Source: Oscillospiraceae bacterium
GTDB taxonomy: Bacteria > Bacillota > Clostridia > Oscillospirales > Acutalibacteraceae
Direction: 5' to 3'
Assembly (NCBI GenBank): GCA_015065965.1
Contig: SVPH01000013.1
Location: forward strand, 1 to 64,000
Length of the DNA: 64,000 nucleotides
Shown piece by piece: positions 53,623-64,000 of the stretch. Under the pieces are notes generated by a model. It was not told where the DNA came from. It searched no databases and saw only the letters and a program-made list of their open reading frames with translations. The position numbers were made by a program, and so were the translations under genes. Positions within the stretch are counted from its first letter, which is position 1. Each line of letters opens with the position of its first letter.

Positions 53623-54183
53623 TTATTTTATTAATTTATTTATTTCTCTTACAACCTTTGCCACCGGCAGACCGACTATGTTGAAATAATCGCCCTCAAT
53701 TTTTTCAACAAGGGTGCAGCCTTTACCCTGAATGCCGTAACTGCCTGCCTTGTCCATGGGCTCGCCCGTTGCAACATAGGCTTCAATTTCTTCATCAGTC
53801 AGTTCATAAAATTTGACTTTACTGACCTTTACAAAACTCTCCGACTTGCCTTCGCAGACAAGGCACACACCTGTTATTACTTCATGTTCAATGCCCGAGA
53901 GCATTCTGAGCATTGCGGCAGCATCCGCTTTATCCTTCGGCTTGCCGAGGATTTTATCCCCTGCAACAACTATTGTATCCGCGCCGATAACAATATCATC
54001 CTTATGGCTCTCTGCTGTTGCAAGAGCCTTTTTTGTTGCCGTCAGTTTTGCGGCATCGAGCGGTTTTGTGCCCTCGGGAATGCTTTCGTCAACATCGGCA
54101 ACGCATACTTCAAACTCAATGCCTGCTGTTTGGAGAAGTTCTTTTCTGCGAGGTGATGCCGATGCAAGAATTATTTTTTTCAT
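53623..54183 (-). CDS. maf: Maf-like nucleoside triphosphate pyrophosphatase
   Basis: 186 aa. 'ILASASPRRKELLQTAGIEF', 'IVIGADTIVVAGDKILGKP', 'YVATGEPMDKAGSYGIQG' with the catalytic Asp (GADT). dTTP/UTP pyrophosphatase house-cleaning or septum-related role. Start overlaps the NUDIX gene stop by 4 bp (ATGA). Confidence 0.94.
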   Translation of the reverse strand: MKKIILASASPRRKELLQTAGIEFEVCVADVDESIPEGTKPLDAAKLTATKKALATAESHKDDIVIGADTIVVAGDKILGKPKDKADAAAMLRMLSGIEHEVITGVCLVCEGKSESFVKVSKVKFYELTDEEIEAYVATGEPMDKAGSYGIQGKGCTLVEKIEGDYFNIVGLPVAKVVREINKLIK

Positions 54184-54731
54184 CTGCCTATAGTTCCCCT
54201 TCTCTGCATTTCGGCAACACGCATAACAAGTGCCTGAGTTTTACCGTCACAGATTTCGCCGTTGAGTACCATATCAACTGCTTTATCAAGAGGAATTTTC
54301 TCAACTTCAAGGTATTCGTCGTCGTCAAGATTCATGCCGGTTTCCCTAAGTTGCCAGCCGACATAGAGATAGATAATTTCTCCGCAATAGCCGGGTGTGG
54401 GGTAAAACTTGCCGAGGCTTGCATATTTTTCGGCAACGCAGCCCGTTTCTTCTTCAAGTTCACGCTTACCGGCCTCAAACGGGTCTTCGCCCTTTTCAAG
54501 TTTGCCTGCAGGGAGTTCAAGGATAACTTCCATATAAGGATACCTGAACTGGCGGACAAACATCAGTTCGTTTTTATCGGTGATCGCTGCTACGCATACT
54601 CCGCCGTTATGCTCAACAACCTCTCTTGTGCAGGGCTTGCCTGTGGGAAGAGCGGCTTTATCGCAGCGGACATTTATTATTTTGCCCTCATATACATAGT
54701 TTTTCTCTAAAGTCTTTTCAAAAAGTTCCAT
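54180..54731 (-). CDS. NUDIX hydrolase, ADP-ribose pyrophosphatase type
   Basis: 183 aa. Nudix box 'GKLEKGEDPFEAGKRELEEETG', preceded by 'LMFVRQFRYPYMEVILELPA' as in ADP-ribose pyrophosphatases. Hydrolyses ADP-ribose or similar in the cytoplasm. First gene of the maf operon; diverges from the M14 peptidase. Confidence 0.9.
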   Translation of the reverse strand: MELFEKTLEKNYVYEGKIINVRCDKAALPTGKPCTREVVEHNGGVCVAAITDKNELMFVRQFRYPYMEVILELPAGKLEKGEDPFEAGKRELEEETGCVAEKYASLGKFYPTPGYCGEIIYLYVGWQLRETGMNLDDDEYLEVEKIPLDKAVDMVLNGEICDGKTQALVMRVAEMQRRGTIGR

Positions 54732-54795
54732 ATGCAGCCTCCGTGAATTTATAGTGTTGTTTCGGAATATTATTAACCGAAAGGGGTTGCTTTTT

Positions 54796-55692
54796 ATGAA
54801 TTATATCACAAAACCTATGATAATGACAGATGAAAATCAAAGAAAAATGATTTTTTCATTAAAAAAAGCGTATCCGCTGCTGAATATCAGGGTTATAGGC
54901 AAATCATTATGCGAAAGAAGAATTTTTTCGCTGCATATCGGAAGGAGTGAAAATCCTTTGCTCATTGCGGCAGGCTTCCACGCTCAGGAATGGCTTACAA
55001 CCCTTCTTGCCCTGCGATTTGCAGAGGTTATTCTGCACGCAAAAGCGAACCGTAAATCCGTATGGAGCATTCAGCCCTGCGCCTTTTGCAGAGAGATTAT
55101 AATTGTTCCTTGTGTTAACCCCGACGGAATGCAGATTGCGCTCAGCGGAGCAAAAACCGCAGGTAAGTATGAGCAGACCGTCCGAAAAATCAGCGAAAAT
55201 TCAGCCGATAAATGGAACGCAAACGCAAGAGGAGTTGATATAAACCATAATTTTGACGCAGGATGGAAAGAACTGCGGCAAATTGAGATTGAAAGCGAAA
55301 TAGTTGCACCTTCGCCGAGAAGATACGGTGGCTTTATGCCCGTCAGCGAGCCGGAAACAGCGGCAATCGTTGCCCTTTGCAAACAGCGTCAGCCGAGAAC
55401 GGCAATTGCTTTGCACAGCCAAGGCGAGGAAATCTTTTGGGAATACGGCAAAAATAAGCCGCAAAGAAGCCGTGAACTTGCAAAAATTTTTGCAGCCGTG
55501 AGCGGATATGAACTTGTTGAAAACAGCGGACTTGCCTCGCACGGCGGATTTAAGGATTGGTTTATAGATTACTTTAACCGGCCTGCGTTCACCGTTGAAA
55601 TCGGCAAGGGTGAAAATCCGCTGCCGCTTACGGATTTTGACGGAATTCTTGAACATATGCTTCCGCTTCTGAGCGTTGCGGCGGTGTTATAA
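54796..55692 (+). CDS. M14 zinc carboxypeptidase (wall peptide type)
   Basis: 298 aa from the ATG at 54796 with AAAGGGG; the track ORF starts 42 bp too early. Zinc ligands in 'AAGFHAQEW' (HxxE) and 'AIALHSQGEEIFW' (H), substrate 'NPDGMQIAL', 'NARGVDINHNFDAGW', catalytic Glu in 'AFTVEIGKGENPLP'. Resembles gamma-D-glutamyl-diaminopimelate peptidases. No signal peptide, so likely acts inside on recycled wall peptides. Confidence 0.88.
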   Translation: MNYITKPMIMTDENQRKMIFSLKKAYPLLNIRVIGKSLCERRIFSLHIGRSENPLLIAAGFHAQEWLTTLLALRFAEVILHAKANRKSVWSIQPCAFCREIIIVPCVNPDGMQIALSGAKTAGKYEQTVRKISENSADKWNANARGVDINHNFDAGWKELRQIEIESEIVAPSPRRYGGFMPVSEPETAAIVALCKQRQPRTAIALHSQGEEIFWEYGKNKPQRSRELAKIFAAVSGYELVENSGLASHGGFKDWFIDYFNRPAFTVEIGKGENPLPLTDFDGILEHMLPLLSVAAVL

Positions 55693-55698
55693 GGCAAA

Positions 55699-55725
55699 AA
55701 AAATAGCCGCCCTTTTGGGCAGCTA
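55699..55725 (-). terminator. Terminator of 5S rRNA
   Basis: Minus strand TAGCTGCCC-AAAA-GGGCGGCTA then eight T. Also convergent with the M14 gene. Confidence 0.85.
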
Positions 55726-55736
55726 AATTAAAAAGT

Positions 55737-55853
<117 letters not shown>

Positions 55854-55888
55854 AAAAAAACGCAACGGCGTTTTTTGAATGCTTGATG

Positions 55889-55917
55889 ATTATATACTGT
55901 TTGTTGAGTTTTGTCAA
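55889..55917 (-). promoter_or_regulatory. Consensus promoter of the 5S rRNA
   Basis: Minus strand TTGACA, 17 bp, TATAAT. Between it and the 5S lies AAACGC-CGTT-GCGTTT with a T run, a terminator-like or processing hairpin. Confidence 0.8.
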
Positions 55918-56032
55918 TAGTTTTTTTAAAAAATTTTAATTTTTTTGAAATATCTGTAATAAATCAACGTTTTATGTTGACCAATATTAAAATTAAGAAT
56001 AAAATAAAACAAAAATATTAGGGAGAAAATAC

Positions 56033-57022
56033 ATGTTTATAATAAAAATATTCTACTTCCTTCTGTTTATGATTATTTCGGACAGATGCTTGAAATGGGT
56101 ATGGAAAGCCGTTTACCGCTCATCATACAAAAGGGAAGAAGATGTTGAACGTCACAAAGAGTTAAACAGTTTTGGCAAACGAAGAGATAATACTACAGGC
56201 TGGGTAATTAATTCGTCGCCAAATCCCTATAAAACTCTTGCACTCGTTGCTTTGTTTTATATAGGTCTTTTGCCTGCCGCAGCGGGTCAGTTTCTTGTGC
56301 TTTTCAGCCTTCTTTCTCCTTCAATGGAAAAGGTTGTAAATATTTTTATTGTTGCAGTACCGGTCTTATGTGTTATTTATCTTTTGTTGGGTTTTATTTA
56401 TAATAAGGTTGCAAAAGAACCTGACTATGATAAATTCAGCAAAGAACACATAACTGATTATGAATCACAAAAACTTGCAAATTATGCTGAGGATTGGGAA
56501 ACGGGAGAATATAAAAGCAAATCCCGTCTTGTACCGTCACGGCTTCCGCAGTATCTTCTTATTATTGTGATGGTTGGCGTTTTTGCTTCAACCGCAATAA
56601 TTGCATCACTGAATGGTGGAAGAATAAACCTGCGCTCAAACGATATGCAGGAATATCGAGATGCGCTTGAAGAGCAAGGAATATCCGTCAGCAACTACGG
56701 AAGGCTGAGCGAAACATACAGTTATCTTATTGACGGCTTTCATATTAGTGAAAGTGATATTCTTATGAGTGTTTATTTATATGATAGTGCAGAAAACGCC
56801 ATTGAATACAGCAAAAAAGAAATGGCAGGCGATACTTATACTCATTATACAGACGGAGAGTGTGAGGTTTTTATCGGAAGACTGATGTACAGATACATTA
56901 TCTATATCTGCAGAGACAGATATGTTGCTGAAATAAATTGCAGCGATGACAGTTTACCCGATTTAAACGATATGCTCAGCAGTATGGATTTTTGTGAAAT
57001 ACAATATAAAGAAGAAAACTGA
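56033..57022 (+). CDS. Membrane protein of unknown function
   Basis: 329 aa; membrane helices at about 2-20 (IIKIFYFLLFMIISD), 68-92 (TLALVALFYIGLLPAAAGQF), 100-125 (VVNIFIVAVPVLCVIYLLLGFIY) and 170-190 (YLLIIVMVGVFASTAIIASL). The C-terminal 140 residues look extracellular, mixed alpha/beta. No family recognised. GGGAGAA before the ATG; preceded by a 90-bp AT-rich leader. Confidence 0.6.
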   Translation: MFIIKIFYFLLFMIISDRCLKWVWKAVYRSSYKREEDVERHKELNSFGKRRDNTTGWVINSSPNPYKTLALVALFYIGLLPAAAGQFLVLFSLLSPSMEKVVNIFIVAVPVLCVIYLLLGFIYNKVAKEPDYDKFSKEHITDYESQKLANYAEDWETGEYKSKSRLVPSRLPQYLLIIVMVGVFASTAIIASLNGGRINLRSNDMQEYRDALEEQGISVSNYGRLSETYSYLIDGFHISESDILMSVYLYDSAENAIEYSKKEMAGDTYTHYTDGECEVFIGRLMYRYIIYICRDRYVAEINCSDDSLPDLNDMLSSMDFCEIQYKEEN

Positions 57023-57029
57023 TAATTTT

Positions 57030-57120
57030 TTCATTCTGAGCGACAGTGAAGAATCTTTTATAAAAAAAATACCGCTTTTAAAATCCTTGGTTAATCTCAG
57101 GATGACAAAAGCGGTATTTT
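57030..57120. repeat. Degenerate TTCTGAGCG-type repeat inside a bidirectional terminator
   Basis: TCATTCTGAGCGACAGTGAA..ATC and ATCC..TCTCAGGATGAC resemble the dispersed 'cattctgagcgaagcgaagaatc' element of clostridia. Outer arms AAATACCGCTTTT/AAAAGCGGTATTTT form a terminator between two converging genes. Confidence 0.6.
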
Positions 57121-57195
57121 TGATTTTTTCGGCGGTTTGTGGGCAAACCGCCTCACAGTATTAATTTGCTCACTGCATAATAGTTGCTGATATGA

Positions 57196-57774
57196 CTATA
57201 TGCGGTCATTCATTGATTTTAATATTTTCCCAACAGCAATAAGACCGACTACCGTAAGAATCAGTTCAATTGCCATGTATGAGCCGTTATATATAAAGGA
57301 ATACAGTGCAACAGCCATTCCTTCGGGGCAGTAGCCGGTCCAGATTGTAATGCCGCTGATAAAGTGGCAGATAAATCTGATAATGCATACCACCGCACCG
57401 CCCAGCGCAAGTTCTGCAGTCTGTCTGCTGCCGAATCTGCCCTTGAACATTCCGCCAAGGCCGAGGCAGCCGAAAGCGATAATATAATCCGCAAACGCAA
57501 CGATAAGATAAGCCGCAATGCCCGAAACATATGAAAAGTTCTTATATCCCATCATCATTTCAAAAATTGCAAGCACGCTTGAAGCGGCAAGGCCGTTTTT
57601 TATGCCGTGGCGGTAAGAGAGGAGGATTATCGGCACTTGACCGAACAGGCTGAAGCCTCCGCCGTAAGCATAGGGCCACGGAATGAAATCTGAAACGATG
57701 AACACTGCGATTGAAAGAGCAACCATCATTGCACTTTCGGCAAGAATTTGATTTTTTGTGAGTTTTTTTGACAT
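57196..57774 (-). CDS. thiT: Thiamine ECF transporter substrate-binding protein ThiT
   Basis: 192 aa from the ATG at 57774 (GAAAGGAGA). Six hydrophobic helices; 'AESAMMVALSIAVFIV', 'WPYAYGGGFSLFGQVPIILLSYRHG', 'ICHFISGITIWTGYCPEGM' match YuaJ/ThiT. Lies behind a TPP riboswitch. The shared ECF energising module is not in the window. Confidence 0.93.
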   Translation of the reverse strand: MSKKLTKNQILAESAMMVALSIAVFIVSDFIPWPYAYGGGFSLFGQVPIILLSYRHGIKNGLAASSVLAIFEMMMGYKNFSYVSGIAAYLIVAFADYIIAFGCLGLGGMFKGRFGSRQTAELALGGAVVCIIRFICHFISGITIWTGYCPEGMAVALYSFIYNGSYMAIELILTVVGLIAVGKILKSMNDRI

Positions 57775-57844
57775 AAGTATTTCTCCTTTCAAATGAAAGG
57801 GTGTGCAAATTATACTTTTTGTAATTCCATCACAAAAAATACAA

Positions 57845-57868
57845 GCCCGATGCTAAAATGCATCGGGC
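57845..57868 (-). terminator. Riboswitch expression-platform terminator
   Basis: GCCCGATGC-ATTTTA-GCATCGGGC on the minus strand, followed by TTGTATTTTTTG. Its 5' arm (GCCCGATG) sits next to the aptamer, so ligand binding could set its formation. Confidence 0.8.
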
Positions 57869-57879
57869 GTAAAATTTGC

Positions 57880-57966
57880 ACTGAGGCCTTTTTCCTACGC
57901 CCGCATTACCGGGATCAGGTTTGAGGGTATAATCTCAGCCGCCTTAAGGCAGCACCCCTTTGTCAA
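57880..57966 (-). promoter_or_regulatory. TPP riboswitch (THI element)
   Basis: Minus strand shows the conserved order GGGGTGC, GGCTGAGA, ACCCTC, ACCTGATCC, GGTAATGC, GGCGTAGGAA. Thiamine pyrophosphate binding should turn off thiT by termination. Confidence 0.95.
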
Positions 57967-57970
57967 CGAT

Positions 57971-57999
57971 ATTATAATGGATAATTTTACGGATGTCAA
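57971..57999 (-). promoter_or_regulatory. Promoter of the riboswitch-thiT transcript
   Basis: Minus strand TTGACA, 17 bp, TATAAT: full consensus directly before the aptamer. Confidence 0.85.
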
Positions 58000-58020
58000 T
58001 ATTTTTTCTGCGGCTACCGT

Positions 58021-58497
58021 TTATTCCGTAACCGTAACATCAAGCAGTTCAGCGCCTGTATACTCTGCAAGTGCATTCGGCTCAATTCCGAGCATTGTGC
58101 CGCGCACACCTGCACTGACATATATTTTGTCAAAGAGAACTGCGGTTTCGTCAATCACGGTAGGGAACTGCTTTTTCATGCCGACAGGCGAGCAGCCTCC
58201 GCGGATATAGCCCGTTGTTTTCAGCAAATCCTTGACATGGAGCATTTCAACCTTTTTTTCTCCAAAGGCTTTTGCAACTTTTTTAAGGTCAAGTTCCTCA
58301 CAAGTAGGTATGCAGCACACGCCGAAACCGTGCTTTTCACCGCTGAAAACAAGGGTTTTGAATATCTGCGACGGGTCTTTCCCCGTCTTTTTTGCAATGC
58401 TTGTGCCCGAAAGGTCACTCTCGTCAACCGCATATTCCATAACTTCAAACGGAATTTTTGCCGCTTCAAGCAGACGCATTGCGTTGGTTTTGGTCAT
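58021..58497 (-). CDS. YbaK/EbsC-type Cys-tRNA(Pro) deacylase
   Basis: 158 aa. 'KIPFEVMEYAVDESDLSG', 'QIFKTLVFSGEKHGFGVCCIP', 'CEELDLKKVAKAFG', 'GYIRGGCSPVGMKKQFPTVID' are YbaK hallmarks. Removes Cys mischarged on tRNA-Pro. 16 bp after the beta-galactosidase gene, so read as an operon. Confidence 0.93.
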   Translation of the reverse strand: MTKTNAMRLLEAAKIPFEVMEYAVDESDLSGTSIAKKTGKDPSQIFKTLVFSGEKHGFGVCCIPTCEELDLKKVAKAFGEKKVEMLHVKDLLKTTGYIRGGCSPVGMKKQFPTVIDETAVLFDKIYVSAGVRGTMLGIEPNALAEYTGAELLDVTVTE

Positions 58498-58513
58498 TTA
58501 TATCACTTCTGTA

Positions 58514-61663
<3,150 letters not shown>

Positions 61664-61669
61664 TTATGT

Positions 61670-61698
61670 TTGTCTACAATGGATTTGTGTGGTATAAT
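61670..61698 (+). promoter_or_regulatory. Promoter of the RibD-like reductase gene, facing lacZ
   Basis: TTGTCT, 17 bp, TATAAT, 28 bp before the ATG at 61727. On the other strand TAGACA, 17 bp, TATATT (61670s to 61640s) may start lacZ, so the divergent promoters nearly overlap. Confidence 0.6.
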
Positions 61699-61726
61699 CA
61701 ATATGAATTCAGCAAAGGAGAATGTT

Positions 61727-62413
61727 ATGAACAGACCCTATGTTATATGCCATATGGTGGTATCCGTTGACGGCAAAGTGACGGGTGATTATCTTGCCGC
61801 ACCCGAATGCGTTAAAGCAACCGATTTATATTATGAAATAAACCGTGAATACAAGGCGGATGCCTTTGCTTGCGGCAGAATTACGATGGAAGGCAGTTTT
61901 ACGGGCGGATGGTACCCCGATTTATCCGCTTTTGATGCCGTTGAGGATGAAGAGGATTTTGTTCCCGATACACTTGAGGGGTTTTATGCCGTTTCTTTTG
62001 ACCCCAAAGGCAGACTCGGATGGAAAGAGAATAAAATCGTCGACGAAGACCCCGGCTACGGCGGCGCTCAGATTATTGAAGTGCTGACATCTCAGGCAGA
62101 CCCGAAATACCTCGGTTATCTCAGAGCAACGGACATTCCTTATATCTTTGCAGGCGAAACGGAAATTGACGTTGACCGTGCGCTCTTAAAACTGAAAGAG
62201 AAATTCAATATAAACAAACTCCTGCTTGAAGGCGGAAGCATTATAAACGGCTCATTCCAAAGGGCAGGTGCGATAGACGAACTCAGCCTTGTGACTGCCC
62301 CGATTATTGCAGGCGAGGGCAAGCCGCTGTTTGATGAATGCGGATTCTGCGCATATTCCGAAACGCAAGTCAGAATCCATGACGGCGCAGTGTGGATAAG
62401 GTATAAAAAATAA
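61727..62413 (+). CDS. RibD C-terminal/DHFR-like reductase
   Basis: 228 aa from the ATG at 61727 (AAAGGAG); the ORF-track start lies at the promoter. 'VICHMVVSVDGKVTGDYL', 'ADAFACGRITMEGSF', 'LLLEGGSIINGSFQRAGAIDELSLVTAPIIAGEG' are the NADPH-binding reductase pattern of the RibD C-terminal domain family. Substrate unknown; single-domain members are often not in riboflavin synthesis. Confidence 0.87.
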   Translation: MNRPYVICHMVVSVDGKVTGDYLAAPECVKATDLYYEINREYKADAFACGRITMEGSFTGGWYPDLSAFDAVEDEEDFVPDTLEGFYAVSFDPKGRLGWKENKIVDEDPGYGGAQIIEVLTSQADPKYLGYLRATDIPYIFAGETEIDVDRALLKLKEKFNINKLLLEGGSIINGSFQRAGAIDELSLVTAPIIAGEGKPLFDECGFCAYSETQVRIHDGAVWIRYKK

Positions 62414-62434
62414 AGACCGCAGACGCGGTCTTTT
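62412..62434. terminator. Terminator between converging genes
   Basis: AAAGACCGC/GCGGTCTTT stem then TTAATTTT. Overlaps both stop codons. Confidence 0.8.
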
Positions 62435-63161
62435 AATTTTCTTCTTTTTCTTCGGTTTCTTCTTCTGATTTTTCTGCTTCTTCCTCTGCTTTTTTGGATT
62501 TGACTGCGTATTTTATAATCCATATAATCAGCGCAATCGGCAGAAGTATTGCGGCTGCAAGAGCGATTTTATCCATCGGCACATAATCATATAGTCCGTC
62601 ACCGAGGATTGTGAAAAGGATAACTCTCGGCAGAATGCCGCCGATTGAAATGAGAAAATAGGTTAAGAATTTCATCTTGACTGCGCCGAAAAACAGGCTG
62701 ACGAGGTCAATCGGAAAAACGGGCAGAAATCTTATTGCAAAAATGGCGGAAAGTTTGTTTTTGCCGTGGAGTTCAAGAACTTTGTTGCCGTATTTTATCT
62801 TTTGAAGTTTCGCGATAACATAGTTGCCGCCCATAATACGACCGAAAAGGTATGAAACGGAAACTTCAATAAAAATTCCGACGGCGTTGATAAGAATTGC
62901 CCAATGGGCAGGGAATGCCATGCCCACTGCAATGTAAATCAGCGATGCGGGGATAACAAAAACCATGGATTTCAGCAGGTAAATGCCCCATACCGCAAGC
63001 AGAGCGGTAAATACGCTTGAACTTGCCTCAACAATTCCCCTGACATCCATCGTTTTAAAATCCTCATATTTCCAGATAATCAGGGCAATAATAAATACCG
63101 AAACAACAATCCTTGCCGCAAGCCCGACTGCGTGCGAGCCGCGCTGAAGTTCTTTTTTCAT
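62433..63161 (-). CDS. TVP38/TMEM64-family membrane protein
   Basis: 242 aa, about five membrane helices. 'GMAFPAHWAILINAVGIFIEVSVSYLFGR' and 'FLPVFPIDLVSLFFGAVKMKFLTYFLISIGGILPR' are the SNARE-associated/VTT domain signature of DedA-like proteins. The C-terminus is a charged Glu/Lys tail. Family members handle lipid flipping in the membrane; role here unknown. Confidence 0.88.
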   Translation of the reverse strand: MKKELQRGSHAVGLAARIVVSVFIIALIIWKYEDFKTMDVRGIVEASSSVFTALLAVWGIYLLKSMVFVIPASLIYIAVGMAFPAHWAILINAVGIFIEVSVSYLFGRIMGGNYVIAKLQKIKYGNKVLELHGKNKLSAIFAIRFLPVFPIDLVSLFFGAVKMKFLTYFLISIGGILPRVILFTILGDGLYDYVPMDKIALAAAILLPIALIIWIIKYAVKSKKAEEEAEKSEEETEEKEEN

Positions 63162-63320
63162 AATATCCTCTCCAAAAAACTTTGGTTTTGAATCAATAAT
63201 ACTCTATTTTGGAACTTAAAGCAAGAAAATTAACAATTTAAAAATAAAATTTTTGTAGACAGAAAGTTAATCCTGTGTTATATTTATATAGTATGCTTTT
63301 GCGAAGGAGGGAAGTTCGCC

Positions 63321-64000
63321 ATGATGACAATGAAAGAGAAACTTGAAAGAGCCTCGGCTGCGGTTGCTTTTGACGGTATTTATAAGTATGTCAAAAAGAA
63401 CCCCGAAGAAAATATAATTAAACTTATCAACCTTGCTCAGAAACTCATGGGCGGCGCTTTCCCCGAAAAGAATTTTGATGCATTCCGCAAGGCGGTTCAG
63501 GATAAGGATAATGTATGGCGTACTTTTGCGCTGAACATAATTGAAAACTGCGATGAAAGCGTAATCAAAAATATGCTTCTTGCGCTGGGTCTCGGTGCAG
63601 GCGTCAACGGCACGAAGGCTGTGCGTGCGAACAGAGAAAAATATAAGTGCAACATTCCTTTCCTCATGCTTTTTGACCCGACAAGTGCCTGTAACCTTCG
63701 CTGTAAAGGCTGCTGGTCGGCGGAATACGGCCACAAGTCAAACCTCACTCTTGATGAGATGAGAAGCATAATCAATCAGGGCACCGAACTCGGCACCCAT
63801 CTCTATATGCTCACGGGCGGCGAACCTCTTATCAAGAAAAAAGAGATTCTCACTCTCTGCCGTGAAAATCCGGACTGTGCATTCCTTGCCTACACAAACG
63901 CCACTCTCATTGATCAGGCTTTCTGCGATGAGATGAAGAGCGTCGGCAACCTCTCGCTTGCGTTAAGTATAGAGGGTACGGAAGACAGCAACGATGCAAG
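63321..64000 (+). CDS. Radical SAM protein (3' end cut by window)
   Basis: No stop before the window end, hence absent from the track. ATG at 63321 with GAAGGAGG. 226 visible residues: helical N-terminus (about 1-110, KEKLERASAAVAFDGIYKYV), then the radical SAM core with CxxxCxxC 'DPTSACNLRCKGCWSAE', GGE 'MLTGGEPLIKK' and 'LALSIEGTED'. A 4Fe-4S/SAM enzyme; SPASM or peptide-modifying subgroup cannot be judged without the C-terminus. Confidence 0.9.
   Translation, partial: MMTMKEKLERASAAVAFDGIYKYVKKNPEENIIKLINLAQKLMGGAFPEKNFDAFRKAVQDKDNVWRTFALNIIENCDESVIKNMLLALGLGAGVNGTKAVRANREKYKCNIPFLMLFDPTSACNLRCKGCWSAEYGHKSNLTLDEMRSIINQGTELGTHLYMLTGGEPLIKKKEILTLCRENPDCAFLAYTNATLIDQAFCDEMKSVGNLSLALSIEGTEDSNDA

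Noticed and set aside
53382-53684. 100-aa plus-strand ORF across tRNA-Pro
   Set aside because: Runs antisense through the intact tRNA gene and its promoter.

Overview
The window looks like a Gram-positive, low-to-moderate GC member of the Clostridia, most like the Ruminococcaceae/Oscillospiraceae. Pointers are the soj/spo0J/noc partition genes, the Firmicute order dnaX-ybaB-recR and dnaN-yaaA-recF-remB, many lipoproteins with lipoboxes, AAGGAGG-type ribosome sites, a ThiT transporter behind a TPP riboswitch, and clostridial families such as TnpV, DUF6809, DUF6935, DUF951 and the CD1247-like family. The assignment is inferred from gene content; no 16S rRNA is present.

Layout. 1-6.8 kb: a tight eight-gene operon of envelope and zinc-ribbon proteins resembling the Bacillus ydjGHI (SPFH / zinc ribbon / TPM) group, ending in two lipoproteins. 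7.0-10.8 kb: a small transposon remnant (TnpV, DUF6809), then a DUF218 protein, a metallophosphoesterase and a WG-repeat/SH3 protein, all on the minus strand. 11-25.6 kb: an FGGY sugar kinase and a lipoprotein, then mreBCD, a class B PBP, minD, mnmE, mnmG, rsmG, noc, soj and spo0J, with two perfect parS sites. 26-31 kb: tRNA-Gly, a two-component system with a many-spanning sensor kinase, a CAP-domain lipoprotein and a P-loop protein. 31.1-37.3 kb: SRP RNA, dnaX, ybaB, recR, an oriC-like DnaA-box cluster, dnaN, an S4 protein, recF, remB, and a small HTH gene between two terminators that look like inverted copies. 37.3-46.8 kb: mostly minus-strand housekeeping genes (efp, two aminopeptidases, lytic transglycosylase, a Sua5-CoaE fusion, prfA, DUF951), an S1-domain protein and a lipase. 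47-64 kb: a DUF1295 membrane protein, a secreted 5'-nucleotidase with its TetR neighbour, a small integrated element at tRNA-Pro, maf, a NUDIX hydrolase, an M14 peptidase, a lone 5S rRNA, thiT with its riboswitch, ybaK, a large GH2 beta-galactosidase, a RibD-like reductase, a TVP38-type membrane protein and the start of a radical SAM gene.

How the genes fit together. The middle of the window is origin-proximal: chromosome partition (Soj, Spo0J, Noc, parS), clamp and repair functions (DnaN, RecF, RecR, DnaX), cell-shape and wall synthesis (MreBCD, PBP2) and division-site selection (MinD) lie within about 24 kb. dnaA is not next to dnaN; recR and a DnaA-box-rich spacer take its place.

The most unusual find is at 51.7-53.6 kb. 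A 45-bp 3' copy of tRNA-Pro and the intact tRNA-Pro bracket about 1.8 kb holding one DUF4417 gene. That gene has a near-consensus promoter with a LexA-type GAAC-N4-GTTC operator directly after the -10 box. It reads as a non-autonomous, tRNA-targeted element whose only cargo is probably DNA-damage inducible. Other points are a ribosome-site hairpin in front of noc, the Sua5-CoaE fusion, and duplicated hairpins around 25.6-25.9 kb and 37 kb.
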